64,000 nt of DNA. It comes from Ga0077536 sp943370145 (GTDB lineage: Bacteria > Pseudomonadota > Gammaproteobacteria > Ga0077536). A model generated the notes under the pieces. It was not told where the DNA came from, did not search any database, and saw nothing but the letters and a program-made list of their open reading frames with translations. Of the stretch, positions 52,361-61,131 are shown piece after piece. Location: positions 1-64,000 of the forward strand of contig CALRPY020000019.1 in the NCBI GenBank assembly GCA_943370145.1, written 5' to 3'. Positions within the stretch are counted from its first letter, which is position 1. Each line of letters starts with the position of its first letter. A program made the translations under genes and the position numbers.

Positions 52361-53803
52361 TCAGTCCGCGACTATCCAGGTATCCTTGCTGCCACCACCC
52401 TGCGACGAGTTCACCACCAGCGAACCGCGACGCATCGCGACCCGCGTGAGCCCCCCCGGGGTGACGTACCGGCCGGCGCCCTGCAACGTGAAGGGGCGCA
52501 AATCGATGTGGCAGGGCGCAAGCTCACGGCCGAGTATGGTCGGCGTCGTCGACAGCGACAGCACCGGCTGGGCGACGTAGTTGCGCGGCTGCGCTTCAAT
52601 CAATTTCGCGAACTGCTGTCGCGTGGCCCTGCTTGCGGCGGGACCGATCATGATGCCGTAGCCGCCGGATTCGTTCGCGGGCTTGACGACGAGCTTGTCG
52701 AGGTTCGCGAGGACGTGCCGGCGCTGCGCCTCGTCGAAGCAGAGGTAGGTCGGCACGTTCGGCAGGATCGCGTCCTCGCCGAGGTAGTACCTGATCATCG
52801 CCGGGACGTAGGCGTAGACGACCTTGTCGTCCGCGACCCCGGTGCCGGGCGCATTCGCGATCGCCACCTTGCCCTTGCGCCAGGCGCGCATCAGCCCCGC
52901 CACGCCGAGCATCGAATCGGGCCGGAAGGCTTCCGGATCGAGGAAGGCGTCGTCGATGCGGCGGTAGATCACGTCCACCCGCGCGAGGCCCCGGATGGTG
53001 CGCATGTACACGCAGTCGTCGGCGCCGATCACGAGGTCGCCGCCCTCGACGAGCTCCGCGCCCATCTGCTGCGCGAGGAAGGCGTGCTCGAAGTAGGCGG
53101 AGTTGTAGATGCCCGGCGTCAGCACGACGATTTCCGGGTCGTCCTTCGCCCGCGGCGACAGCGACGCCAGCGTGTCGAAGAGCTGCGCCGGGTACTCGTC
53201 GATGGGTCCGATGTTGTAACTCTCGAAGAGCTCCGGGAACACGCGCTTCGTGATGCGCCGGTTCTCGAGCATGTAGGACACGCCCGACGGCACGCGCAGG
53301 TTGTCCTCCAGCACGTACATCGTGCCGTCCTTGTCACGCACGAGATCGCTGCCGCAGATGTGCGCCCAGACGCCGTGCTGCGGACGCATGCCGACGCACT
53401 GCTCGCGGAAGTTGCCCGCGTCCATGATCACTTCGCGCGGGATGACGTGGTCGCGGAAGATCCGCTGCTCGTTGTAGATGTCGTCGATGAAATGGTTCAG
53501 CGCGGCAAGCCGCTGCCCGAGCCCGGCCTCGATGCGCGTCCATTCACTCGCGCGCAGGATGCGCGGGATGATGTCATAGGGCCACTGGCGGTCGAGGTTG
53601 GAACCCTCGCTGTAGACCGTGAAGGTGATGCCCATTGCGCGGATGGCCTGCTCGGCCGCCTTCTTGCGATGGAGCAGTTCCTCGCCGCCCAGCCCCTTCA
53701 GGTAGCGCAGGAGCGCGGACGCCCCCGGGCGGGCCCGCCCCGAGGCGGCGACAAGTTCGTCGCAGGCGGTGTCTTCAACGTATCGCGACCAGTCTATTTC
53801 CAT
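52361..53803 (-). CDS. Circularly permuted type 2 ATP-grasp protein
   Basis: This 480-residue enzyme has the CP-ATP-grasp landmarks TFTVYSEGSNLDRQWPYDI, EDNLRVPSGVSYMLENR, LTPGIYNSAYFEHAFL, VKPANESGGYGI and SQGGGSKDTWIV. It would use ATP to activate a carboxylate for amide-bond formation. It is a stand-alone version of the first half of the 45839 fusion protein and is transcribed with the alpha-E gene, completing the second half of the Anbu island. Confidence 0.92.
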   Translation of the reverse strand: MEIDWSRYVEDTACDELVAASGRARPGASALLRYLKGLGGEELLHRKKAAEQAIRAMGITFTVYSEGSNLDRQWPYDIIPRILRASEWTRIEAGLGQRLAALNHFIDDIYNEQRIFRDHVIPREVIMDAGNFREQCVGMRPQHGVWAHICGSDLVRDKDGTMYVLEDNLRVPSGVSYMLENRRITKRVFPELFESYNIGPIDEYPAQLFDTLASLSPRAKDDPEIVVLTPGIYNSAYFEHAFLAQQMGAELVEGGDLVIGADDCVYMRTIRGLARVDVIYRRIDDAFLDPEAFRPDSMLGVAGLMRAWRKGKVAIANAPGTGVADDKVVYAYVPAMIRYYLGEDAILPNVPTYLCFDEAQRRHVLANLDKLVVKPANESGGYGIMIGPAASRATRQQFAKLIEAQPRNYVAQPVLSLSTTPTILGRELAPCHIDLRPFTLQGAGRYVTPGGLTRVAMRRGSLVVNSSQGGGSKDTWIVAD

Positions 53804-53851
53804 GTTGCCACTGACAGTAAGGGCGGCATCGTGCCCGCGTGATGACGGTGA

Positions 53852-54613
53852 TCAGCGATCGCGCAGTCCGGCAAGTGTTGCCTGCACCTCCCGCGCCTTT
53901 GCCCCGAGCATCATCATGTCGACACCGCATGCGATTAACGAAAACCCTCGCGCCATCCAGCGTCCGACCGCCTCCGGCGATATTCCGAAATAGCCGAGTG
54001 CGAGCCCCCGCGCACGCCCCGCCGCCTCCACGCGCGCAATCGCGTCCACGACTTCCGGGTCGTCGACCTGCCCGGCCTTGCCCATGCTCAGCGACAGGTC
54101 GAACGGACCGACGAACAGCGCATCCACGCCGGGCGTCGCCGCGATCGCGTCGATGTTCGCGACCGCATCGCGATGCTCGGCCTGCACGATGACCGCGATG
54201 TCGTCGTTCGCGCGCGCGACGTAGTCCGCAATCCCGTAGCCATAGCCCAGCGCCCGCGAGGTGCCGACGCCGCGCGTGCCCTGCGGCGGATACTTGGCGC
54301 GCGCCACAACGGTGCACGCCTGCTCCGCGGTGTTCACCATCGGTGCGATGATCCCGGCCGCACCGCTGTCCAATGCCTGCTTGATCCAGAACTCGTCGTG
54401 CGCCGGTACGCGCACGACGCACGGCACATCGCGTGCGGCCATGATCAGCCGCTGCAGGCTGGCCGGCGACAGCGGCGAGTGCTCGCCGTCGATGAACAAC
54501 CAGTCGAAGCCGACGCCGGACAACATTTCCACCACTTCCGGTGAATCGATTGCAACGATCAGGCCATTCAGGCGCTCGCCGCGACACAGGCGGCTGCGAA
54601 AGCTTTCGGGCAT
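53852..54613 (-). CDS. HpcH/HpaI-family aldolase
   Basis: This 253-residue class II aldolase has His45 (IDGEHSPLS), Arg69 (VRVPAHDE), metal ligands Glu146 (VQAEHRDA) and Asp172 (GPFDLSLSMG) and the motif KYPPQGTRG. Such enzymes cleave 4-hydroxy-2-oxo acids to pyruvate plus an aldehyde, acting reversibly. The frame runs on upstream to 55495, but that part is antisense-frame noise over the SoxYZ-like gene; the ATG at 54613 gives a normal length. It follows the SoxYZ-like gene by 29 bp. Confidence 0.88.
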   Translation of the reverse strand: MPESFRSRLCRGERLNGLIVAIDSPEVVEMLSGVGFDWLFIDGEHSPLSPASLQRLIMAARDVPCVVRVPAHDEFWIKQALDSGAAGIIAPMVNTAEQACTVVARAKYPPQGTRGVGTSRALGYGYGIADYVARANDDIAVIVQAEHRDAVANIDAIAATPGVDALFVGPFDLSLSMGKAGQVDDPEVVDAIARVEAAGRARGLALGYFGISPEAVGRWMARGFSLIACGVDMMMLGAKAREVQATLAGLRDR

Positions 54614-54642
54614 GGGGGTTCCTGCTGTTGGGCTTGGGCGTT

Positions 54643-55455
54643 TCAGGTGTCGACCTTGAAGCGATGGCTCCATTCCATGCCCTTCGAGTCGACGACGTCG
54701 GCCCGGAATTCGCCGGGCTGGTCCGGGCGGAAGAAGAAGCGGAAGCTCGGGTCCTCGCTGATCGAGATGCCGGTCTCGGCGGTCATGATCAGCTGATCGT
54801 TGTAGTAGAGGCGAATCGTCTTCACGTAGTGGGCCGGCCGGATCAGCTGGGTCTTCTGGTCCTTCTGCATGCCCGTGACGTTCGGGTGGCTCAGCATCAG
54901 CTGGCCAACCAGCGTGTTGTCCGGATTGCGCTTGCCGACAGTGCGGAAGTTCATCGTGCCGATGCGGTCCATGGCCTTCGCGAAATCCGAGCCCAGCGGC
55001 GCTGAGCATCCGCCCTGGGCCTTCACGAAATTGACCACCATGTGGTGTTCGCCGGTGTTCAGGACGGCAATCGCGCGGACATTGGTGTAGTTGTCGATCC
55101 GCAGGCGCAGCGCGAGGTCCGCGCGGCCCAGCGCCGGCGTCATGTCGAAGGTGCCCGCCAGCGGCTCCGGGTTGTTGTCGACGATCACGTAGATGCGCTG
55201 GATGTAGCGCGCGGGCGTCTGCGGGAAACGGGCCTTGATCGTCAGCGGCGTGAAGGCGGCGTCCTCCGACCTGTAGGGCGTCTTGAGCTCGATGACGGCA
55301 TCGTCCTCGACGATGTCCTGGTCCGGGAAATATCGCGGTTTCAGCAGCGACTGCCAGACGTCGACCGGCGACTGGTTGTCGGCGGCGAGCGCCGGCATGG
55401 CGCCGGCCAGGGCGAGGCCCAGCATCACCCACAAGGCGGGAATCCTGATGTTCAT
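54643..55455 (-). CDS. Quinoprotein dehydrogenase-associated SoxYZ-like carrier protein
   Basis: This 270-residue exported protein (signal peptide about 1-25) has an N-terminal SoxY-like half with the carrier Cys150 in QGGCSAP and a C-terminal SoxZ-like half (about 180-270, ending FRADVVDSKGMEWSHRF). Fused SoxYZ-like carriers of this type occur with PQQ-dependent alcohol dehydrogenases and their cytochromes, none of which is in the window. Start at 55455 is supported by GGAG 9 nt upstream. It could carry a sulfur or aldehyde-derived intermediate in the periplasm; that is inference. Confidence 0.82.
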   Translation of the reverse strand: MNIRIPALWVMLGLALAGAMPALAADNQSPVDVWQSLLKPRYFPDQDIVEDDAVIELKTPYRSEDAAFTPLTIKARFPQTPARYIQRIYVIVDNNPEPLAGTFDMTPALGRADLALRLRIDNYTNVRAIAVLNTGEHHMVVNFVKAQGGCSAPLGSDFAKAMDRIGTMNFRTVGKRNPDNTLVGQLMLSHPNVTGMQKDQKTQLIRPAHYVKTIRLYYNDQLIMTAETGISISEDPSFRFFFRPDQPGEFRADVVDSKGMEWSHRFKVDT

Positions 55456-55605
55456 GCGAGCGTGCTCCATCTGGGACTGGGAGGATGCCTGGCACCTGCC
55501 GCGTGGCGATCGCCCGGCCGGTGCGGCGGGCACCCGTACGCCATTATTCCACCTTCGGCCCCGTTTGTTCGTGCTCGCGCGCATCGGCCATGGCCGACGC
55601 GAGGC

Positions 55606-56574
55606 TCAGTCCGCGCCGGCAAAGTGATCGAAGCCCCGGCGCGCAAAGTCGAGGAGCCGGCCGTCCGTGTCCAGCACGCGGACACCGGCTCCGTCACGGA
55701 CGCGCCCGATACAGCTGAGCAGCGGAATGCCCGCGCCCGCGAGCGCGGCCAGCCGGGGCAGCGCCGACGGCGGCACCGTGAAGCAGAGTTCATAGTCGTC
55801 CCCGCCGGTCAGGGCGTGGCGGAGCGCGGTCGGCGGGTCGCAGGATTCGCGGAGGGCTGCGGAGAGCGGGAGCCGGGCGGCGTCCAGATCGATCGCGCAG
55901 CCGCTGCGGGACGCGAGATGCCCGGCATCGGCAAGCAGGCCGTCCGAGACGTCGACGCAGCTCGAGGCGAGGCCGCGAAGCGCTGCACCGAGCGCAAGGC
56001 GCGGGTTCGGCCGGGTGAACCTGGCCAGAACGTGCTGCACGGCGGCGGATGGCGACGGCGGCGGGGGCCAGGCCGCGAGGCCGGCGGCGGCGTCACCCGG
56101 GGTGCCCGACACGTAGACGAGGTCGCCGGGTCGGGCGCCCGCGCGGGTCAGTTCACTGCCTGCCGGCAGGCTGCCGATGATCTGGACGGTCACGGTCAAC
56201 GGCCCGCGCGTCGTGTCACCACCGACCAGGGCCGTGGCGGCCGGCACCAGAGCGTCCGCGAGGCCGGCGGCGAAACCGCGCACCCAGTCGACATCGGACA
56301 CCGGCAGCGTCAGCGCGAGCATCGCCCACAGCGGCGTGGCACCCATCGCGGCGATATCGCTGAGGTTGACGGCTGCGGCGCGGTAGCCGATGTCGGCAGG
56401 CGCGAAATCGGGCGGGAAGTGGCGCCCGGCGACGAGGGTGTCGGCAACGACTACCAGCGAATGCCCGGTCGGCGGCGCGAGCACCGCGCCGTCGTCACCG
56501 ATGCCGAGCAGCACGTCGTCACGCCGACAGCTCGTCGGCGCGATGATGTCGTAGATGAGTTCGAACTCGTTCAC
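55606..56574 (-). CDS. thiL: Thiamine-monophosphate kinase
   Basis: This 322-residue PurM-fold kinase phosphorylates thiamine phosphate to thiamine diphosphate. Visible motifs are LGIGDDGAVLAPP, the metal-binding DTLVAGRHF, DIAAMGATPLWAM, VGGDTTRGPL, DVSDGLLADAGHLA and ALTGGDDYELCF. It is the last gene of the rib-nusB-thiL run, 36 bp after nusB, the common proteobacterial arrangement. Confidence 0.95.
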   Translation of the reverse strand: MNEFELIYDIIAPTSCRRDDVLLGIGDDGAVLAPPTGHSLVVVADTLVAGRHFPPDFAPADIGYRAAAVNLSDIAAMGATPLWAMLALTLPVSDVDWVRGFAAGLADALVPAATALVGGDTTRGPLTVTVQIIGSLPAGSELTRAGARPGDLVYVSGTPGDAAAGLAAWPPPPSPSAAVQHVLARFTRPNPRLALGAALRGLASSCVDVSDGLLADAGHLASRSGCAIDLDAARLPLSAALRESCDPPTALRHALTGGDDYELCFTVPPSALPRLAALAGAGIPLLSCIGRVRDGAGVRVLDTDGRLLDFARRGFDHFAGAD

Positions 56575-56610
56575 GCGCGGCCGGCGTCTCGCGCAGGCGC
56601 GCCCGTCGGG

Positions 56611-57093
56611 CTAGCGCGCGCCAGGCCCCGCATTGATTTCGACCTCGCGCAGCGAGCGCGCCAGTCGATCGAGCACGCCGTTGATGTAACGGTGCGCCTC
56701 GTCGGCGCCGAACATCTTCGACAGCTCGATGCCTTCGTTGACGACGACGCGATACGGAATGTGCAGGCAGTTCTTCAACTCGTAAGCGCCGACCAGCAAC
56801 ACCGAGCGTTCGACCGGCCCCACCCGCTCCCACGGCCGGTCGAGCAACGGCTCGATGACGGCGCGCAGCTCGGCGATCTGGCGCGGTATGTCGCGGGCGA
56901 GCTCGGCGAAGTACTCGACGTCCACCTTGTCGACTTCGCGCTCGTTGAGGAACTCGGCCAGGATGGTCTCGGGCGTCGCGCCGGCGACCTGCCACTGGTA
57001 CAGCGCCTGCACGGCGCAGCGCCGCGCCTTGACCCGGCCGGCGTTACCGGTGTTCGGGCGTGGGCGCGGCTGGCCTGTATCGGTCTCCGCCAC
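56611..57093 (-). CDS. nusB: Transcription antitermination factor NusB
   Basis: This 160-residue all-helical protein matches NusB: ARRCAVQALYQWQVAG, the helical middle with DIPRQIAELRAVIEPLLDR and the C-terminal LKNCLHIPYRVVVNEGIELSKMFG region, read as ELKNCLHIPYRVV and NEGIELSKMFG. It binds boxA RNA with NusE in rRNA antitermination. It lies 3 bp after ribH. Confidence 0.95.
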   Translation of the reverse strand: MAETDTGQPRPRPNTGNAGRVKARRCAVQALYQWQVAGATPETILAEFLNEREVDKVDVEYFAELARDIPRQIAELRAVIEPLLDRPWERVGPVERSVLLVGAYELKNCLHIPYRVVVNEGIELSKMFGADEAHRYINGVLDRLARSLREVEINAGPGAR

Positions 57094-57096
57094 GAA

Positions 57097-57564
57097 TCAC
57101 AGGCCCCGCAGCAGGGAGATCATTTCGATTGCGGTGACCGCGGCCTCGGCGCCCTTGTTGCCGGCCTTGGTGCCCGCGCGCTCGATTGCCTGTTCGATGG
57201 TGTCGACGGTCAGCACCCCGAAAATCACCGGCACGCCGGTCTCGGACGCCACGCCCGCGAGGCCCCGCGAGCAGGCGCCCGCGACGTGGTCGAAGTGCGG
57301 AGTGGAGCCGCGGATCACGGCGCCGAGCGCGATCACCGCATCGTACTTGCCGCTGGCGGCCATCTTCTTCACGGCAACCGGCATTTCGAAGGCGCCCGGC
57401 ACGCGCGCGATCGTGATGCCGCTGTCCTGCACGCCGTGGCGACGCAGCGCGTCGAGGCAGCCGCTTTCAAGGTGGTCGACGATGAAGTGGTTGAACCGGG
57501 CGGCGACGATGGCGATTCGCGCCGGCGCCGTCAGGACCATGCTGCCTTCTATGGTGGTGATCAT
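57097..57564 (-). CDS. ribH: 6,7-dimethyl-8-ribityllumazine synthase
   Basis: This 155-residue enzyme joins 5-amino-6-ribitylaminouracil with dihydroxybutanone phosphate. Typical motifs are IVAARFNHFIVDHL, PGAFEMPVAVKKMA, ALGAVIRGSTPHFDHVAG (His88 region) and FGVLTVDTIEQAIERAGTKAGNKG. It is 14 bp after ribBX. Confidence 0.96.
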   Translation of the reverse strand: MITTIEGSMVLTAPARIAIVAARFNHFIVDHLESGCLDALRRHGVQDSGITIARVPGAFEMPVAVKKMAASGKYDAVIALGAVIRGSTPHFDHVAGACSRGLAGVASETGVPVIFGVLTVDTIEQAIERAGTKAGNKGAEAAVTAIEMISLLRGL

Positions 57565-57578
57565 GTGCTTCAGGAACC

Positions 57579-58697
57579 TCAGGTCACGTATTCGACGACT
57601 TCGAGACCGAAACCCGACAGCGCGTGGTAGCGGCGCGGGTTGCTCATCACGCGCATCTTGCGCACGCCGAGATCGGCCAGTATCTGGGCGCCCAGTCCGA
57701 TCTGGCGCCAGTCGGCCGGCGCCTTGTGCGACTGCGATTCGGTCGGGGACGCATGGGTGTGGTCAGGGTCGGCGATGCGCAGCACCTGCCGCAGCACCTC
57801 GTCGTTGTCGACCTGGTTGCTGAGCACGACGACGACGCCCTCGCCCGCATCCGCTACCCGGCGCAGCGCGTCGCGCAGCGGCCAGCCGGCATCCTTGCGC
57901 ACGCTCGCGGTCAGATCCTCGATGGGATTATAGATGTGCACGCGCACCAGCGTCGGCCGCTCCGGGCTGATGTCGCCACGCACCATCGCGAGGTGCAGGT
58001 CCTGGTGTATCGAGTCACGGTAGGCAATGAGCCGGAACTCGCCGAACTCGGTCGGCAGCGCGGCCTCGGCCGCCCGTTCGATGGTCTTCTCGTTCTCGAT
58101 CCGGAAACGGATCAGGTCGGCGATGGTGCCGATCTTGAGGCCATGCTGGGCCGCGATCTTCTCGAGGTCGGGGCGCCGCGCCATCGTGCCGTCGTCGTTC
58201 AGAATCTCGACGATGACCGATGCCGGCTCGAGCCCGGCCAGGTGCGCGAGATCGCAACCGGCTTCGGTGTGGCCGGCACGCGTCAACGCCCCGCCGGACT
58301 GCGCCATCAGCGGGAAGATGTGGCCGGGCTGCACGATGTCGGCGGGCTTCGCATCCGGGGCGACGGCGACCTGGATGGTGCGCGCGCGATCCGCCGCGGA
58401 AATGCCGGTGGTCACGCCCTCCGCCGCCTCGATCGACATCGTGAAGTTGGTGCGATGCGTGTAGCGCGTGTCCTGCACCATCAATGGCAGGTTCAGCTGC
58501 CGGCAGCGCGCTTCGGTCAGCGTCAGGCAGATGAGCCCGCGGCCGTGCTTCGCCATGAAGTTCACGTGCTCCGCCGTACAGTGACTCGCGGCGAGGACGA
58601 AATCGCCTTCGTTCTCGCGGTCCTCGTCATCCATGATGATGACCATCTTGCCCGCGCGGATATCCTCGATTATTTCCTCGATTGAGTTGACTTCCAT
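57579..58697 (-). CDS. ribBX: 3,4-dihydroxy-2-butanone 4-phosphate synthase with degenerate RibA-like domain (RibBX type)
   Basis: The first 200 residues are a complete RibB: DDEDRENEGDFVLAA, HGRGLICLTL and GHTEAGCDLAHLAGL. The second half (about 205-372) has the GTP cyclohydrolase II fold, but where RibA carries the zinc motif with three Cys (after the LVRVH strand) this protein has HIYNPIEDLTASVRKDAG with no Cys. It therefore most likely makes only the butanone phosphate, as in the RibBX proteins known from other proteobacteria, and a separate RibA is needed elsewhere. The C-terminal part still has QIGLGAQILADLGVRKMRV. Its length of 372 is normal for RibBA/RibBX. Confidence 0.92.
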   Translation of the reverse strand: MEVNSIEEIIEDIRAGKMVIIMDDEDRENEGDFVLAASHCTAEHVNFMAKHGRGLICLTLTEARCRQLNLPLMVQDTRYTHRTNFTMSIEAAEGVTTGISAADRARTIQVAVAPDAKPADIVQPGHIFPLMAQSGGALTRAGHTEAGCDLAHLAGLEPASVIVEILNDDGTMARRPDLEKIAAQHGLKIGTIADLIRFRIENEKTIERAAEAALPTEFGEFRLIAYRDSIHQDLHLAMVRGDISPERPTLVRVHIYNPIEDLTASVRKDAGWPLRDALRRVADAGEGVVVVLSNQVDNDEVLRQVLRIADPDHTHASPTESQSHKAPADWRQIGLGAQILADLGVRKMRVMSNPRRYHALSGFGLEVVEYVT

Positions 58698-58759
58698 CGC
58701 TGTTCCAGACGAATGCAGGTTGATCGTAAGCGTACGGACGCCGCGCGACGCGCGGCGCC

Positions 58760-59416
58760 TCAGGAATGCCCGAGCATTCCAGCCTTGTGCAGGGTCTCGG
58801 TGGTGATGCCGGTGCCGGCAGCCGCATCCGGCGCCAGCAGTCGTTCGAGGTAGCGAGCGACGAGGTCTATCTCGAGGTTCACCCGGCTGCCGCTGCGCAG
58901 CTCGCCCAGGGTGGTACGCTCGAGGGTGTGCGGGATGATCAGCAGCTCGAAATCGGCGCCATTGACGCCGTTGACGGTGAGGCTGACGCCGTCGATGCAG
59001 ATCGAACCCTTCGGCGCGATGTAACGGGCGAGTTCAGCCGGCGCGCGCAGCGTGAACTGCACGCAGTTGTCGCGCCCGATGCGGCTGCGCACCTCGCCGA
59101 TGCCGTCGACGTGGCCGCTGACCAGGTGACCGCCGAGGCGATCGGACAGGCGCAGGGCCTTCTCGAGATTCACGCTGTCGCCGACGCGCTTGCCGCCCAG
59201 CGTCGTGCGGGCGAGGGTTTCCGGCGAGACGTCGACCTCGAAACGGCCCGGCGCAATCGCGACGGCGGTCAGGCACGGGCCCGAGCAGGCGATGCTGTCG
59301 CCCAGCGCGACGTCGCTGGTGTCGAGGTCGTGGGCGACGATCGCCATGCGCATCGCGCCACCCTGGGGGGTCAGCGTCTCGATGCGGCCAAGGGTCTGGA
59401 TGATGCCGGTGAACAT
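58760..59416 (-). CDS. ribE: Riboflavin synthase, alpha chain
   Basis: This 218-residue protein starts with the invariant MFTGIIQ and has the two lumazine-binding repeats: GDSIACSGPCLTAV with HLVSGHVDGIG in the first, and GSICIDGVSLTVNGV in the second. It dismutates lumazine to riboflavin. The start is fixed by the family N-terminus; the longer frame upstream overlaps ribD. It follows ribD by 31 bp. Confidence 0.95.
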   Translation of the reverse strand: MFTGIIQTLGRIETLTPQGGAMRMAIVAHDLDTSDVALGDSIACSGPCLTAVAIAPGRFEVDVSPETLARTTLGGKRVGDSVNLEKALRLSDRLGGHLVSGHVDGIGEVRSRIGRDNCVQFTLRAPAELARYIAPKGSICIDGVSLTVNGVNGADFELLIIPHTLERTTLGELRSGSRVNLEIDLVARYLERLLAPDAAAGTGITTETLHKAGMLGHS

Positions 59417-59447
59417 CAGGGCAATATCGAGGAAGCGGTGACGACCG

Positions 59448-60551
59448 TCAAGCCGAGGCCGGCCGGGCGACGAGGCGGAGATCCGGTCCGACGCGGGTGG
59501 TCTCGACGATATCGAGGCCCGGGCACTGCGCCAGCGCCGTGAAGTCGGCCACCGCGAAGGCGCTGCGCGCCCCGCTGCCGAGGATCTTCGGCGCCAGGTA
59601 GCACACGAGTTCATCGACGAGCCCCGCCGCGAGCAGGGCGCCGGCGAGGCGGGGACCGCATTCAGCCAGCACCTCGTTGATGGCCAGTTCGCCCAGGCGC
59701 GCGAGCACGGCCGGCAGGTCCACGCCACCGCCGCCTGCCGCCACGGTTTCCACACGGGCGCCGACGGCCGCCAGGCGGGCGCGCCGCCCGGCCTCGCCCC
59801 CGGTGGTGAACACGTGGACCGGCTCCGGCGTGGCGAACAGCCGCGCGTCCGGCTCGAGGCGCAGCGTAGCGTCGAGCACGACCCGGGCCGGTGGCGTGCC
59901 ACCCAGATCGAAACCCGGGTCACGGACGTTGAGGGCCGGATCGTCGGCGAGCACCGTGCCGATGCCCGTGAGCACCGCGCAGCTGCGCGCGCGCAGCCGC
60001 TGCACGTCGGCGCGCGCGGCGGGGCCTGTGATCCATTGACTTTGCCCGTTCGCGAGCGCGGTCTTGCCGTCAAGGCTCATGCCGACCTTCAGCGTGACGA
60101 ACGGGCGTCCGCGCTGGAAGCGGCTCATGAAACCCCGATTGAGCTCACGGGCGGCAGCGCCCAGCGGTCCGGCGTCGACCGCGATGCCGGCGGCGCGCAG
60201 GCGCGCCGCGCCCTGCCCCGCGACCAGTGGATGGGGATCGTCGCAGGCGTAGACCACGCGCGCGACGCGCGCGGCGACCAGGGCATCGACGCAGGGCGGC
60301 GTGCGGCCGTGGTGATTGCAGGGTTCGAGGGTCACGTAGGCGGTGGCGCCGGTGGCAAGTGCCCCGGCTTCGCCGAGCGCGACGACCTCTGCGTGCGGCC
60401 CACCCGCGTGATGGTGAAAGCCACGGCCGACGATCACGCCGTCGCGCACGATGACGCAGCCGACGCGCGGATTGGGCCGGGTCGAGCACAGCCCGCGCGA
60501 CGCGAGGCGCAGCGCGTCCGCCATGAAGCGTTGATCGTCTGCTGCGCTCAT
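59448..60551 (-). CDS. ribD: Bifunctional riboflavin deaminase-reductase RibD
   Basis: This 367-residue protein has an N-terminal zinc deaminase domain (HxE in GGPHAEVVAL and the two Cys in LEPCNHHGRTPPC) and a C-terminal NADPH-dependent reductase (from about 150; TLKVGMSLDGKTALANG and EVLAECGPRLAGALL). It carries out the second and third steps of riboflavin synthesis. Confidence 0.96.
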   Translation of the reverse strand: MSAADDQRFMADALRLASRGLCSTRPNPRVGCVIVRDGVIVGRGFHHHAGGPHAEVVALGEAGALATGATAYVTLEPCNHHGRTPPCVDALVAARVARVVYACDDPHPLVAGQGAARLRAAGIAVDAGPLGAAARELNRGFMSRFQRGRPFVTLKVGMSLDGKTALANGQSQWITGPAARADVQRLRARSCAVLTGIGTVLADDPALNVRDPGFDLGGTPPARVVLDATLRLEPDARLFATPEPVHVFTTGGEAGRRARLAAVGARVETVAAGGGGVDLPAVLARLGELAINEVLAECGPRLAGALLAAGLVDELVCYLAPKILGSGARSAFAVADFTALAQCPGLDIVETTRVGPDLRLVARPASA

Positions 60552-60591
60552 GGGTCGCTGCCTGGCACGCTGGCGGATGCCGGCGTTGCGC

Positions 60592-61113
60592 CTAGCGCTT
60601 GCCCTTCGCGGGTTCGTCGGCCGGAATCAGGTTGAGCTGCTGTTCGCGCAGGTCGGGCGGCAGATCATTCTCGAGTCGCTCGATTTCCTCGAGGAAGGCC
60701 TTCACGTCCTCGAAGCTGCGGTAGACCGACGCGAAGCGGACATAGGCGACCTGGTCCAGTCCGCGCAGTTCGTCCATGACGAGATCGCCGATGCGGCGGG
60801 ATTCGATCTCGCGGTCGCCGCTTTCACGCACGCGGCGGGTGATGCGGTTGATGGCGGCCTCGACCCGCTCCATCTCGACCGGCCGCTTTTCCAGCGCCTT
60901 GACGATGCCACGGCGCAGCTTCTCGTCGCTGAAGGTCTCGCGGCGGCCATCGCTCTTGATGACGCGCGGCAGGCTCAGTTCGGCCGTTTCATAGGTTGTG
61001 AAGCGCGCCTTGCACTCCATGCACTCGCGCCGCCGGCGGATCTGGTCGCCTTCGCCGAGCAGCCGCGAGTCTATGACTCGCGTGTCGTTGTGGGCGCAGA
61101 AGGGACAGTGCAC
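60592..61113 (-). CDS. nrdR: Transcriptional repressor NrdR
   Basis: This 173-residue protein has the zinc ribbon (Cys3-x2-Cys6 and Cys31-x2-Cys34, MHCPFCAH and ECMECKARF) and an ATP-cone (about 49-139; KSDGRRETFSDEKL, VAYVRFASVYRSF). NrdR represses ribonucleotide reductase genes according to ATP/dATP. It lies 18 bp after glyA, a usual neighbour. Confidence 0.96.
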   Translation of the reverse strand: MHCPFCAHNDTRVIDSRLLGEGDQIRRRRECMECKARFTTYETAELSLPRVIKSDGRRETFSDEKLRRGIVKALEKRPVEMERVEAAINRITRRVRESGDREIESRRIGDLVMDELRGLDQVAYVRFASVYRSFEDVKAFLEEIERLENDLPPDLREQQLNLIPADEPAKGKR

Positions 61114-61131
61114 GGCCGGCGGCGCCCGGGC

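Noticed and set aside
54614..55495. Long N-terminal extension of the HpcH/HpaI aldolase frame
   Set aside because: It overlaps the SoxYZ-like gene in another frame and would more than double the normal aldolase length.
55042..57630. 862-codon open frame on the plus strand
   Set aside because: Antisense to thiL, nusB, ribH and the SoxYZ-like gene, all firmly identified.
58698..58759. Possible FMN riboswitch before ribBX
   Set aside because: The gap is only 62 bp and no RFN-type conserved segments are present; none was seen elsewhere in the rib operon.
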